DNA from: Shewanella sp. MBTL60-112-B2
GTDB lineage: Bacteria; Pseudomonadota; Gammaproteobacteria; Enterobacterales; Shewanellaceae
Direction: 5' to 3'
Assembly: GCF_019655055.1 (NCBI RefSeq)
Contig: NZ_BPFA01000009.1
Coordinates: 104,571 to 168,570 of the forward strand
DNA length: 64,000 nucleotides
The translations under genes were made by a program, and so were the position numbers. Below, piece after piece: positions 1 to 7,788 of this stretch (position 1 is the first letter of the stretch; the number at the start of each line of letters is the position of its first letter). The notes below the pieces were generated by a model. That model was not told where the DNA came from, searched no databases, and saw nothing but the letters and a program-made list of their open reading frames with translations.

Positions 1-1036
1 AGTAGAACACAGTCCAGTCTTTGTTGAAGGTGCCGCCATTCGTTGCGTCAGTGAACAAGCTCATCTCAACGAAGTTAGTTAAGGTTAGACCTAGCGAGTT
101 AACAAAGAAGTCAACGATAAAACCAGTGTCGCCAAGGACTAATACAATCACAGCAAACACAAAGCACATACCACATGCAGCGTGAGCGATTTTCTGTAGA
201 CCTTCAGCAATACCAATGTAAGAGCTTAGAGTAAATGTCAGAGTAATAAGGGCTAGCAGGATGGTCTTCATCGCGAAGGTATTTTCCATACCAAACAGCT
301 CTGCAAAACCAGTTGATACTGTGTTTACCGTAACTGTAGTGGTTAGGATCAAGCCACCAAACGTTGCGAATAGGAAGATAAGATCTAGCGTGCGACCCAT
401 GATGCGGCTAGCCGTGCTGTCTTCTTTCATGCCAAGGATAGATACCATTAGCGATGATAGGTTTAGACCTTTAGCGCGGTTAACGTGGAAGTGGTACGCC
501 ATAGCGATAGACGCTAGACCGTAGATAGCCCAAGGAGTAATACCCCAGTGGAACATCACGTAAGACAAGCTAGTGCGCAGCGCTTCGTTGCTCTGGCCTT
601 CAATGTTCAGACCAATACCGTTGTAGTAGTAAGCCCATTCCATGAACGCCCAGTACATGGTCGCCGAACCTAAACCAGCACAGATAAACATGAATAACCA
701 GCTCATGTTGGTGTATTCAGGTGCGCCATCACCTAGCTTGATGGTGCCGTAGCGGCTGGTTGCGATGTACAGCATGGTGCACACTGATGCAAAGGCAAAT
801 AGCTGGATGAAAGAACCAAAAGTATTGGTTAATGCTGCGAACGCAGTTTTACCGGCAGCTTGTACTTGATCTGGGTTAAAGATAAGCATCATAACTACAG
901 CAAATACAACCGCCAAGCTTACTGAGATCAGCAGTTTGTCGTTTTGCACTTTATCATTTTGCACTTTATCGTTTTGAGCTGGGGATTGCTGGGTAACAGT
1001 TTTGTCTGTTACCGGTGCCGCTGTTATATCAGTCAC
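1..1036 (-). CDS. BCCT-family transporter, CaiT-like (3' end outside window)
   Basis: Secondary transporter of the betaine/carnitine/choline family in the inner membrane. The first 345 codons are present; the C-terminus lies beyond base 1. I start it at the GTG at 1036-1034 because AAGGAT sits seven bases upstream. A hydrophilic N-terminus carries a five-residue tandem repeat, followed by hydrophobic segments. The substrate-site signatures read YWAFMEWAYYY and FHWGITPWAIY. These resemble the carnitine antiporter CaiT (YWGSIEWAYYY type) more than the sodium-coupled glycine betaine carriers. It is divergent from the UxaA-family lyase genes, so it probably imports their substrate or exports a product. 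Family call is firm; substrate is unknown. Confidence 0.9.
   Translation of the reverse strand, partial: MTDITAAPVTDKTVTQQSPAQNDKVQNDKVQNDKLLISVSLAVVFAVVMMLIFNPDQVQAAGKTAFAALTNTFGSFIQLFAFASVCTMLYIATSRYGTIKLGDGAPEYTNMSWLFMFICAGLGSATMYWAFMEWAYYYNGIGLNIEGQSNEALRTSLSYVMFHWGITPWAIYGLASIAMAYHFHVNRAKGLNLSSLMVSILGMKEDSTASRIMGRTLDLIFLFATFGGLILTTTVTVNTVSTGFAELFGMENTFAMKTILLALITLTFTLSSYIGIAEGLQKIAHAACGMCFVFAVIVLVLGDTGFIVDFFVNSLGLTLTNFVEMSLFTDATNGGTFNKDWTVFY
942..976 (-). repeat. 15-bp in-frame tandem repeat in the BCCT N-terminus
   Basis: The unit TTTTGCACTTTATC plus A or G occurs at 942-956 and 957-971, followed by a partial third copy. On the coding strand it encodes repeated KVQND in the cytoplasmic N-terminal tail. 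It looks like a slippage-prone microsatellite that changes tail length without a frameshift. Confidence 0.8.
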
Positions 1037-1527
1037 GACTACATCCTTACAAAAGTGGTCGTGCGATTTACATCTTGGGGTAAACCGCACTGGGAATTTT
1101 ATTCGGGCGGATTTTGAGTGAGATGAGCCTTGAGTGACAACAATAAAAGCTTATTCAGCTATTACCAAACGTAATAGTAAGAGGTGAGTCACATAGACAC
1201 TTTTGCTACTGTGATGGCTTAAACATTAAACGTTCTGTAGTGATTTCTGAGTCTAGGTTGAGCGACTGCTGTAGCTGTTAATAGCTTGTTTTGCTTACTA
1301 ACCAGTTGTGTGGCCTACATCGCGGTTTTAAAGCCGGAAAGCACTATTGCCAGGGATGCTACGCTGCAAACAAAGTCGCCTGGGTTGTTGCATTAGCTGC
1401 TGTTATTAGCAAAACAGATAGCACTCAAAATGGATGCTGCATCACATTTCATATAAACCAAGCCTATTTGAGCACGCAAGATGGCTATTTTTGGATTGAA
1501 AAAAAGCAAAAAACAATTAAATTGTAG
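1037..1527. other. Divergent intergenic region, transporter / lyase genes
   Basis: About 490 bases between the divergent transporter and lyase genes. It should hold promoters for both, but I see no clear consensus promoter. A 78-codon open frame at 1291-1527 has no ribosome-binding site and no recognisable family features, so I treat it as chance. The only clear element is the palindrome at 1528-1542 at the lyase-proximal edge. Confidence 0.5.
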
Positions 1528-1542
1528 GATTGTCTGACAATC
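1528..1542. promoter_or_regulatory. Perfect GntR/FadR-type operator upstream of the lyase genes
   Basis: GATTGTCTGACAATC is a perfect palindrome with 7-bp arms around a central T. Its core TTGTCTGACAA fits the TnGTnnnACnA consensus known for FadR-subfamily GntR regulators. A GntR/FCD regulator is encoded at 4094-4744 in the same locus, so this is probably its site. Its position also argues that the lyase small subunit starts at 1557, not at the upstream TTG that overlaps the palindrome. Confidence 0.65.
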
Positions 1543-1556
1543 TGGCGCTAGTGAAA

Positions 1557-1892
1557 ATGAAAAAAGCCATTCAGCTCGACCCAAACGACAACGTAGCCAC
1601 GCTACTTGTTGATGCCATTAAAGGCGATGAGATAGCCGTTATCTCGACTAATAACCAAGTCATTGATGTGGTGACCTGCCTACAAGGCATTACTTTTGGT
1701 AATAAAGTCGCGTTAACTGATATCGCCGACCAGCAACTTATTACTAAAGCGGGTTATCCAGTAGGCGTGGCGATTATGGCCATCCCTCGCGGGGAATTAG
1801 CCCACGTGCAAAATGTGCGTAGCCAACGATTAGATATTCCCGACAACATCATTGAAGAAATTATTAAACAGATGCGGATTGAACAAGCATGA
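1557..1892 (+). CDS. UxaA-family lyase, small subunit (SAF domain)
   Basis: 111 residues beginning MKKAIQLDPNDNVATLL, the SAF-type domain that forms the N-terminal part of altronate and galactarate dehydratases. It is a separate small subunit in enzymes such as sulfolactate sulfo-lyase (SuyA). Such lyases eliminate a group beta to the carboxylate of a 2-hydroxy acid, working with the large subunit. I chose the ATG at 1557 because it matches family N-termini and lies after the operator palindrome; GTG 1551 is an alternative and no strong ribosome-binding site is visible. The stop overlaps the next start (ATGA), implying translational coupling. Substrate is not determinable from sequence. Confidence 0.82.
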   Translation: MKKAIQLDPNDNVATLLVDAIKGDEIAVISTNNQVIDVVTCLQGITFGNKVALTDIADQQLITKAGYPVGVAIMAIPRGELAHVQNVRSQRLDIPDNIIEEIIKQMRIEQA

Positions 1893-3070
1893 TGAATAGC
1901 TTTATTGGTTTTGGCCGTACAGATGGCAGCGTGGGTATTCGTAATCATGTATTGATTATGGCTGTAGATGAATGCTGTGACGGCATTGCGCGCGCCATCG
2001 CAGACAGTATCGATGACGGTATCGTGGTCACCAACTACAACACTTGTATGTACGGTGGCAACGAAGAGATGATCAACACCATGGTACATACGGGCAATAA
2101 CCCGAATGTGGCTGGTGTGCTGGTGCTCGCTATGGGCTGTGGCAGTATCGATCCTGAAATCGTAGCTGCGCCTATTCGTGAAACTGGCCGCCCTGCGTTT
2201 TCATTAGTGTGCATGAAACAGCAAGGCACCCGCGCTACCATTAGCCAAGGTAAAGCATTAGCACAAGAGCTACAGCAAGCAGCGAATGCTGCGCCTCGAG
2301 TTGAAACGCCAATTTCTAAGTTAGTTATTGGGGTTAAATGTGGCGGTTCAGATACTAGCTCAGGTATTGCTTCAAACCCGAGTGTTGGTCGCGCAGTCGA
2401 TACCTTAGTGGATTTAGGCGCAACCGCCATTGCCGGAGAACTGATTGAGCTTGTTGGCTGTGAAACCATTTTACGTCAGCGTGCGGTAACACCTGAGGTG
2501 GCCGACAAACTAGAGCGCCTTATTCATGAAGAAGAAGCACGCTGGCACGTAGATGGCGCCGAAGTGGAAACCATGAGTATTGGTAACAGTGTCGGTGGCC
2601 TTACTACATTAGAAGAGAAGTCTTTTGGCGCACTGAGTAAAACTGGTACTCGTGCAATTCAAGGTGTATTGCAGATTAACCATCTAGTCCATGAAAAACC
2701 AACTACGCCGGGTTTCTACCTGTCGGAAGCGACTCACTTATGTGGTAGCGCAGGTATGCACTTTGCGGCTCTGGGCGCACATTTGATTTTATGGACTACC
2801 GGCGGCGCAGGCTTTAATAACCCGATCGTGCCAGTGATCCGTGTGAGCGGTAACCAATATTTGTTAAATGAAGATATAGATATTGACGCATCTGGTATCA
2901 TGCGCGCCGAAGAAGGTGTAGAAAGTGTAGCTGAGCGCATTGTGGCCAAAGTTGGCTGTGTTGCTCAAGGTCAACAGACCAACATTGAAGAGATTGGTTA
3001 TAGCTACTGTAGCTTGTATCAAAAAGACCAACGCTTAGAAACGGTATTACGTTTTAAGCCAGGCTGTTAA
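1889..3070 (+). CDS. UxaA-family lyase, large catalytic subunit (altronate dehydratase / SuyB-like)
   Basis: 393 residues of the UxaA/GarD/SuyB C-terminal family. Landmarks are FGRTDGSVGIRNH near the start, the conserved cysteine motif KCGGSDTSSGIASNPSVGR near residues 150-170, and a C-terminal region with LCGSAGMHF and further cysteines. Known members are metal-dependent dehydratases or lyases of sugar acids (altronate, galactarate) or of (R)-sulfolactate. The two-subunit arrangement with a 4-bp overlap is like SuyAB or split UxaA. No uronate isomerase, oxidoreductase or sulfolactate gene is present nearby, and the partner transporter is of the carnitine/betaine class. The substrate may therefore be a small onium hydroxy acid; that is inference only. 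Confidence 0.85.
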   Translation: MMNSFIGFGRTDGSVGIRNHVLIMAVDECCDGIARAIADSIDDGIVVTNYNTCMYGGNEEMINTMVHTGNNPNVAGVLVLAMGCGSIDPEIVAAPIRETGRPAFSLVCMKQQGTRATISQGKALAQELQQAANAAPRVETPISKLVIGVKCGGSDTSSGIASNPSVGRAVDTLVDLGATAIAGELIELVGCETILRQRAVTPEVADKLERLIHEEEARWHVDGAEVETMSIGNSVGGLTTLEEKSFGALSKTGTRAIQGVLQINHLVHEKPTTPGFYLSEATHLCGSAGMHFAALGAHLILWTTGGAGFNNPIVPVIRVSGNQYLLNEDIDIDASGIMRAEEGVESVAERIVAKVGCVAQGQQTNIEEIGYSYCSLYQKDQRLETVLRFKPGC

Positions 3071-3117
3071 GATTTTTCAACGTCTAGCCGCTAAGCGCTA
3101 GTAGCTAGTTAAGCATC

Positions 3118-3145
3118 GCCCTTATACTTATATAGGTTTAAGGGC
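3118..3145. promoter_or_regulatory. Short intergenic hairpin before the LysR gene
   Basis: GCCCTTA (3118-3124) and TAAGGGC (3139-3145) form a 7-bp inverted repeat in the 93-base gap between the lyase and LysR genes. There is no following T-tract, so it may be a weak terminator, a processing hairpin or an operator. Confidence 0.3.
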
Positions 3146-3163
3146 TTACCATCGCAGGATGTT

Positions 3164-4066
3164 ATGAATACTACTCAAGTTAGTTCAAGTGCCCGCTTAC
3201 CGCAGTTATCTTGGTTTATGGCATTCAAAGCGGTGGCAGACAAACAAAGCTTTACCGAAGCTAGCCGGGAACTGTGTCTGACCCAGTCAGCCATTAGCCA
3301 GCAAGTCGCTAAGCTTGAAGCCGTGCTACGCACCAAGCTGTTTTACCGTGGTGGCAGGCAAATTCAATTAACTGAAGATGGTCGCAGATTGCTGTTACAG
3401 ATCAATCAACCTATTCAAGAGTTAATGGGGGTGGTTGACGGTTTCCATCATGATGCCGAGCATTACACGCTGCACATTGAGATGGAGCCTGTTTTTAGCC
3501 GCCAGGTGATCAGCAAACTATTACCCAAGTTTCTAGCCCAATACCCTAAGTTGTTAGTCGGGCAGATGCTGACCACCAATCACTTTGACTTTTTACCGCA
3601 AACCGAGCTGGCTATTAAGTGGGGTGACGGTGAATGGGAAGGCTTTGATTCACAGTTTTTATGTAGCCTAGATTACGTACCTGTTTGCTCACCAGAATAC
3701 CTAAAGCGTAAACCGTTAACCGTGCCGGCAGACTTAGCCAATGCGAGTATCATCCACGATAGAGATAACTTCGACTGGCGCTATTGGCTAAACTATTACC
3801 CAGTGGCAAAATTAGAGTTGCAAAAGTGCCATTACGCCAGTGAAAGCCAAGTGGTGATGTCGTTAGCCATGAGTGGTTTAGGTATTGCTGTGTGTGCATA
3901 CCAGCAGATCCAAGAGGAGCTAGCGGATGGACGTTTGGTGATGCCATTTCCAGAGTTGAAAGTGCGCCATCAACGGGCTTATTATATTTTAACCCGTAAA
4001 AACAAACCGCTATCGCCACAAGCTCATAGCTTTATCCAGTTTGTTCACCAAGCCATGTTGAGCTAA
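3164..4066 (+). CDS. LysR-family transcriptional regulator (GcvA-like)
   Basis: 300 residues. An N-terminal winged helix-turn-helix spans about residues 14-75 (FTEASRELCLTQSAISQQVAKLE), followed by a two-lobe effector-binding domain from about 100 to 295 with the usual late SLAMSGLGIAV segment. Length is typical. It follows the lyase genes by 93 bases on the same strand and precedes a GntR regulator by 27 bases, so it probably senses the lyase substrate or a metabolite of it and controls the locus. It resembles the GcvA/AmpR branch more than CbbR types. Effector unknown. Confidence 0.9.
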   Translation: MNTTQVSSSARLPQLSWFMAFKAVADKQSFTEASRELCLTQSAISQQVAKLEAVLRTKLFYRGGRQIQLTEDGRRLLLQINQPIQELMGVVDGFHHDAEHYTLHIEMEPVFSRQVISKLLPKFLAQYPKLLVGQMLTTNHFDFLPQTELAIKWGDGEWEGFDSQFLCSLDYVPVCSPEYLKRKPLTVPADLANASIIHDRDNFDWRYWLNYYPVAKLELQKCHYASESQVVMSLAMSGLGIAVCAYQQIQEELADGRLVMPFPELKVRHQRAYYILTRKNKPLSPQAHSFIQFVHQAMLS

Positions 4067-4093
4067 TTAATAGTCGAGCCATCAGTAACCGAT

Positions 4094-4744
4094 ATGAAAA
4101 TCACCAAAGAAAGTTTAGAGTCTCAAGCCATACGTTATTTGCGCACGCATATATTAGAAGGCCATATCAAGTTAGGTGAAAAGCTGGTGGAAAGCGCGTT
4201 AGCTAAGCAGCTAGAGCTGTCGCGTAGCACAATGCGTATGGCGCTAAACTCGTTAGTGAATGAAGGCTTAGTGATCCAAAAGCCCTATTCTGGCTGGCAA
4301 GTGGTTGAGATAAACCAGCAAGACTTATGGGAGCTGTATCATTTACGTGTCGCGCTAGAAGGCGAAGCCGCAGCGATGGCTGCCAAGTGGGCAAGTAGTG
4401 ATGATAAGCGCCGTTTAGCCGACTTTTTTCAAGAGTACCAATTGCTGTGTTTGCAGCACAGTGACGACACCCGCAGTATCAGCGAAATGGACTGGCAATT
4501 ACACCTACTGATCATCGAGATCTGCGGCAGTGAGCGAATGCTCAATCAATACAAGCAGATCTTATACCCACTGCAGGCGTATATTGCCATCACCCACCAA
4601 GATTATGACCTGTCTGACAGCGCCTCAAGTCATCAGGCATTGGTACAAGCCATCTGCGCAGGCGACGCCGAAACCGCAGCCGAGCAAGCCAGATCTAATA
4701 TCACGCCAATGTTCCGTGATGTTGATGTGCTCGAAACAAAATAG
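4094..4744 (+). CDS. GntR-family regulator with FCD ligand domain
   Basis: 216 residues. An N-terminal winged helix of GntR type (about 8-70, with LGEKLVESALAKQLELSRSTMRMALNSL) is joined to an all-helical FCD domain (about 80-210). The FCD domain keeps Asp/His positions that bind a metal and carboxylate ligand in this family (DWQLHLLIIEICG, SSHQALVQAICAGD). FCD regulators usually respond to small organic acids, which suits a hydroxy-acid lyase operon. The palindrome at 1528-1542 is a good candidate for its operator. Spacing of 27 bases after the LysR gene suggests co-transcription. Confidence 0.9.
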   Translation: MKITKESLESQAIRYLRTHILEGHIKLGEKLVESALAKQLELSRSTMRMALNSLVNEGLVIQKPYSGWQVVEINQQDLWELYHLRVALEGEAAAMAAKWASSDDKRRLADFFQEYQLLCLQHSDDTRSISEMDWQLHLLIIEICGSERMLNQYKQILYPLQAYIAITHQDYDLSDSASSHQALVQAICAGDAETAAEQARSNITPMFRDVDVLETK

Positions 4745-4852
4745 TCAGATAAGTTACTGTCCTTACTTGTTTAGTGGACAAGGTATAGAGTGGTAATACT
4801 TATTAACTTAGGATAATGGTATAAAAGTTTAAAATGGCGTAGAGGGCTTAGC

Positions 4853-5860
4853 ATGAAACCGGGTAGAAACGATCCTTGCCCCTGCGGTAGCGAGAAAAAA
4901 TACAAGGGTTGCTGTATGGACAGTGCTTCAAAACGGCATGCAGAAGTGTTTGATGACATTGCACAAACCGCAGCAATGAACCTGAACCTTACCCTTGATG
5001 AACTTAACTTAGTTACGCAGCAGCGCATGCATGAGCGTAATAATCGCTCCGAAACTGATTTTTTTGGCCTTACACCTAACCAAATGTCTAACTGGTTATA
5101 TGCCCCTTTTAATGAGTTAGCAGGGGTAACATTTAGTACGCCTGATAGCATATCAAGCAGCCCGATAATGCGCTATTTGGCATTAATTCTAGATGAAGCC
5201 ATGCAGAATAACGGTTCGTTTAAAGCGACCAGTAAGGGCAACCTACCAACAAAGATAGTCAAACAAGCCTGTGAGCTGCTGCCTGAGTTTGCAGTCTCTC
5301 AACATCAAACACATATCAGTATCAGTGAATTTGCTGGTAGCAATGAAGATAAATTTAACGCCTTGCACTACGCCCGTATTTTGGCAGAACTAGCAGGCAT
5401 TATTTACCTTAGAAGTGGTCGATTTCATGTAAAGAAGTCATCGCAGAAGTTGTATCAGACTCAAGGTATTAATACGTTCTTTCTACCCATGCTCGAAGCC
5501 GCAATCTACCAATATAATTGGGGCTACCTAGATAGTTGGGAGCTAGATATAGATCTACGAACTATCTGGTTGTTTATGCTTTGGCGTCTGCAAGAGCATG
5601 GCAGCATTAACCAGCTGGTTGATGAGGTTGAAACAGCATTTCCAGATATCCTGCTTCAGTTACAATCGGAAGAGCATTTCTCGCCAATAAAGTTACTTAG
5701 CATGTTGATTGAATCACGCTTTATTAATCGATTTTTACAATTTTGGGGATTTGTGACGTTTGAGCCTAAGCTGGTTTCTATCAGCGAGTTAACGTCTAGG
5801 AAAGTTGATATTCAACCGCTGCTGATGCAAACCTTTCAATTCAGTATTAACAACCCATAA
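4853..5860 (+). CDS. SEC-C motif-containing protein of unknown function
   Basis: 335 residues. The N-terminus is a complete SEC-C zinc motif, [16 protein letters not shown] (about residues 5-20), the module found at the C-terminus of SecA where it binds zinc and SecB or ribosomes. The rest shows no motif I recognise; it looks mixed helical and soluble, without signal peptide or membrane segments. ATG 4853 follows GTAGAGGG. It stands alone, downstream of a regulator and upstream of a HipB/HipA pair, so context gives no pathway. Compare with the SEC-C tail of secA at the other end of the window. Confidence 0.75.
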   Translation: MKPGRNDPCPCGSEKKYKGCCMDSASKRHAEVFDDIAQTAAMNLNLTLDELNLVTQQRMHERNNRSETDFFGLTPNQMSNWLYAPFNELAGVTFSTPDSISSSPIMRYLALILDEAMQNNGSFKATSKGNLPTKIVKQACELLPEFAVSQHQTHISISEFAGSNEDKFNALHYARILAELAGIIYLRSGRFHVKKSSQKLYQTQGINTFFLPMLEAAIYQYNWGYLDSWELDIDLRTIWLFMLWRLQEHGSINQLVDEVETAFPDILLQLQSEEHFSPIKLLSMLIESRFINRFLQFWGFVTFEPKLVSISELTSRKVDIQPLLMQTFQFSINNP

Positions 5861-5980
5861 AGGTTTATAAGCTCTGGTAAACATCATCATCTACCAACCT
5901 TATGTTATGCCTGCGGCATAGATAGGGTCCTAAAAATTAGCTTTGAATCGATTGATGATTTAAGTAGGAAATACAGAAAA

Positions 5981-5998
5981 GTGAAACTAAGGTTTCAC
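5981..5998. promoter_or_regulatory. Operator palindrome 1 of the first hipBA-like pair
   Basis: GTGAAACTAAGGTTTCAC has perfect 7-bp arms around TAAG. A second copy lies at 6099-6116, and half-sites TTTCAC (6024-6029) and GTGAAA (6130-6135) lie between and after. The array directly precedes the HipB-like gene at 6149, as in autoregulated hipBA operons, so HipB is the likely binder. Confidence 0.65.
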
Positions 5999-6098
5999 TT
6001 ATTACGCTTTTATGCTTCTTTAGTTTCACATCTATGTGTTGTTAGAATCCCTTCGATGGAATCAGACTTTAAATACGGCTCTTTACTTTAGCTTTGGT

Positions 6099-6116
6099 GT
6101 GAAACTATAATTTCAC
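6099..6116. promoter_or_regulatory. Operator palindrome 2 of the first hipBA-like pair
   Basis: GTGAAACTATAATTTCAC has 6-bp perfect arms around an AT-rich centre and lies 32 bases before the HipB-like start. It probably overlaps the promoter. It is spaced 118 bases from the first palindrome, a geometry that would permit looping by a dimeric HipB. Confidence 0.65.
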
Positions 6117-6148
6117 TAATTAAGGTTAAGTGAAAGGGTATTTTCATT

Positions 6149-6466
6149 TTGATTAATATAAATGCTCCAGTTAAACGTGGGGCGGTCATCTTCCCCAAAA
6201 ATCAGAAGATCCTAAATGCACTGGGTGAGAATATCACGCTGGCTATGAAGCGCCGCGGAATAACTCAAGACATGATGCATAAGCGAACAGGGATATCTAA
6301 GCCTACTCTGAGAAGGATAGTGAAAGGAGACTCATCTGTGTCTATTGGCCACTACGTAAATGTTTTGGCTGTTTTAGGCTTGCTGGGGGACCTTGCTAAA
6401 GTAGCACTTGATGATGAACTTGGCAGAAAGCTTCAAGATATAGAGCTATTGAAGAAAAACCGTTAA
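6149..6466 (+). CDS. HipB-like antitoxin / XRE-family repressor
   Basis: 105 residues with a Cro/C1-type helix-turn-helix at about 25-85 (MKRRGITQDMMHKRTGISKPTLRRIVKGD). It sits 11 bases before a HipA-like kinase gene, the standard hipBA order, so it is predicted to neutralise HipA and repress the operon through the GTGAAA/TTTCAC palindromes. The start used is TTG 6149, with AAAGGG 11 bases upstream. A start at a later in-frame ATG would remove part of the first helix, so TTG is preferred but not certain. Confidence 0.8.
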   Translation: MININAPVKRGAVIFPKNQKILNALGENITLAMKRRGITQDMMHKRTGISKPTLRRIVKGDSSVSIGHYVNVLAVLGLLGDLAKVALDDELGRKLQDIELLKKNR

Positions 6467-6477
6467 GGGGGCCTCAA

Positions 6478-7722
6478 TTGGAAATCTACGTTTATGCTGA
6501 TTGGACTGACTTAGGTAAACCTGTGTTAGTCGGTAAGTTGAGATCATCAGAAATCAGAGCTAAAGAGCACTTTAGTTTTAATTACGATGAAGATTGGTTA
6601 GCTTCTAAGTACGTAAGACAAATAGATCCTGCTCTACAGTTATATGTCGGTGAACAGCATGCCGAAGATGATAGAAATTTCAAAGTCTTCCTTGATTCAT
6701 GCCCAGATCGCTGGGGAAGGTTATTGATGCAGCGTAGAGAAGCTGTGATTGCTCGCCAAGAAAAGCGTCGAGCACGTAGATTATTTGAAACTGATTATCT
6801 ACTCGGTGTACATGACTCCTTTCGTATGGGCGCTCTACGTTTTAGTATTTCTGAAAAGGGGCCTTTTCTTGATAATAATGAGGATTTGGCAGCACCAGCG
6901 ATAACGTCACTAGCTGAGTTGCAGCAAGCAACACTAGGTATTGAGGATAAACCCGACTTTGATAACCCTGACTACCTAAAATGGTTAAATATGCTTATCT
7001 CTCCTGGATCTTCACTAGGAGGTGCTCGCCCTAAAGCATCAGTAAGAGAGATAGATAAAACGTTGTGGCTAGCAAAATTCCCCAGCCGTTATGATGATTA
7101 TGATATAGGGCTATGGGAGTTTATTACTTACCAGATGGCGCTTGAAGCTGGTATCAATATGGCTGAATCAAAGGTCGAACTCATAGGGGAACATCATATA
7201 TTCCTTACTAAAAGGTTTGATCGTGATGTGGGAGGGAGAAGACTCCACTTCACTTCGGCCATGACGCAGTTGGAGTACTTTGATGGCCGCGATGATGGTG
7301 CAAGTTATCTAGAGTTAGCAGAGTTTTTAATTCAGAATGGCTCAAACACACAAGATGACCTAGAGCAGCTCTGGACACGTATATTATTCAATGTAATGGT
7401 GTCCAACAGTGATGACCATTTAAGAAATCACGGTTTTATTCTTGATGCAACAGGGTGGCGTCTATCACCTGCGTATGACATCAACCCTACGCCCAATGCT
7501 ACCGGACTTCATCTGAATATTGATGATATAAGCAATGCTCTTGATGTTGAACTTGTATTTGAAGTAACAGAATACTTTCATGTAGATGCTAAGAAAGCTA
7601 AAGACATTTATGAAAGAATGGTCGTAGTGGTATCAGGATGGGAAGAGTTAGCAAAAAAAGCAGGCATATCCAAAGGGGAAAGGGACTTACTTAGGGATTG
7701 TTTTTTTGTTGCAGCAGAATAA
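6478..7722 (+). CDS. HipA-family serine/threonine kinase toxin (first pair)
   Basis: 414 residues. It has the HipA N-terminal subdomain 1 and a kinase fold. A glycine/serine loop PGSSLGGARPKAS (about 176-188) corresponds to the autophosphorylated loop of HipA. The catalytic loop is SNSDDHLRN (309-317, Asp312/Asn317) and the metal motif is LSPAYDINP (Asp334). Characterised HipA toxins phosphorylate aminoacyl-tRNA synthetases, but this branch differs from E. coli HipA and its target is unknown. The start is TTG 6478, preceded by TAAGGGGG at good spacing. AGA and ATA codons look frequent by eye, suggesting acquired DNA. A strong bidirectional terminator follows. Confidence 0.87.
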   Translation: MEIYVYADWTDLGKPVLVGKLRSSEIRAKEHFSFNYDEDWLASKYVRQIDPALQLYVGEQHAEDDRNFKVFLDSCPDRWGRLLMQRREAVIARQEKRRARRLFETDYLLGVHDSFRMGALRFSISEKGPFLDNNEDLAAPAITSLAELQQATLGIEDKPDFDNPDYLKWLNMLISPGSSLGGARPKASVREIDKTLWLAKFPSRYDDYDIGLWEFITYQMALEAGINMAESKVELIGEHHIFLTKRFDRDVGGRRLHFTSAMTQLEYFDGRDDGASYLELAEFLIQNGSNTQDDLEQLWTRILFNVMVSNSDDHLRNHGFILDATGWRLSPAYDINPTPNATGLHLNIDDISNALDVELVFEVTEYFHVDAKKAKDIYERMVVVVSGWEELAKKAGISKGERDLLRDCFFVAAE

Positions 7723-7761
7723 AAACAGGCCCATATGGCGTTATGCCATATGGGCCTGTTT
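7723..7761. terminator. Bidirectional terminator between hipA-like and nucleoside transporter genes
   Basis: A perfect 17-bp stem (AAACAGGCCCATATGGC at 7723-7739 with its complement at 7745-7761) closes on loop GTTAT. A-rich and T-rich flanks let it serve both convergent genes. Confidence 0.85.
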
Positions 7762-7788
7762 GCTAACTAGCAGCTAACAATGAGCCGA

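Noticed and set aside
1291..1527. 78-codon open frame upstream of the lyase genes
   Set aside because: No ribosome-binding site, no recognisable domain, and it ends at the operator palindrome; probably regulatory DNA.
4853..4920. Truncated secA copy because of the SEC-C motif
   Set aside because: The motif is at the N-terminus of an intact 335-residue frame with no other SecA sequence.
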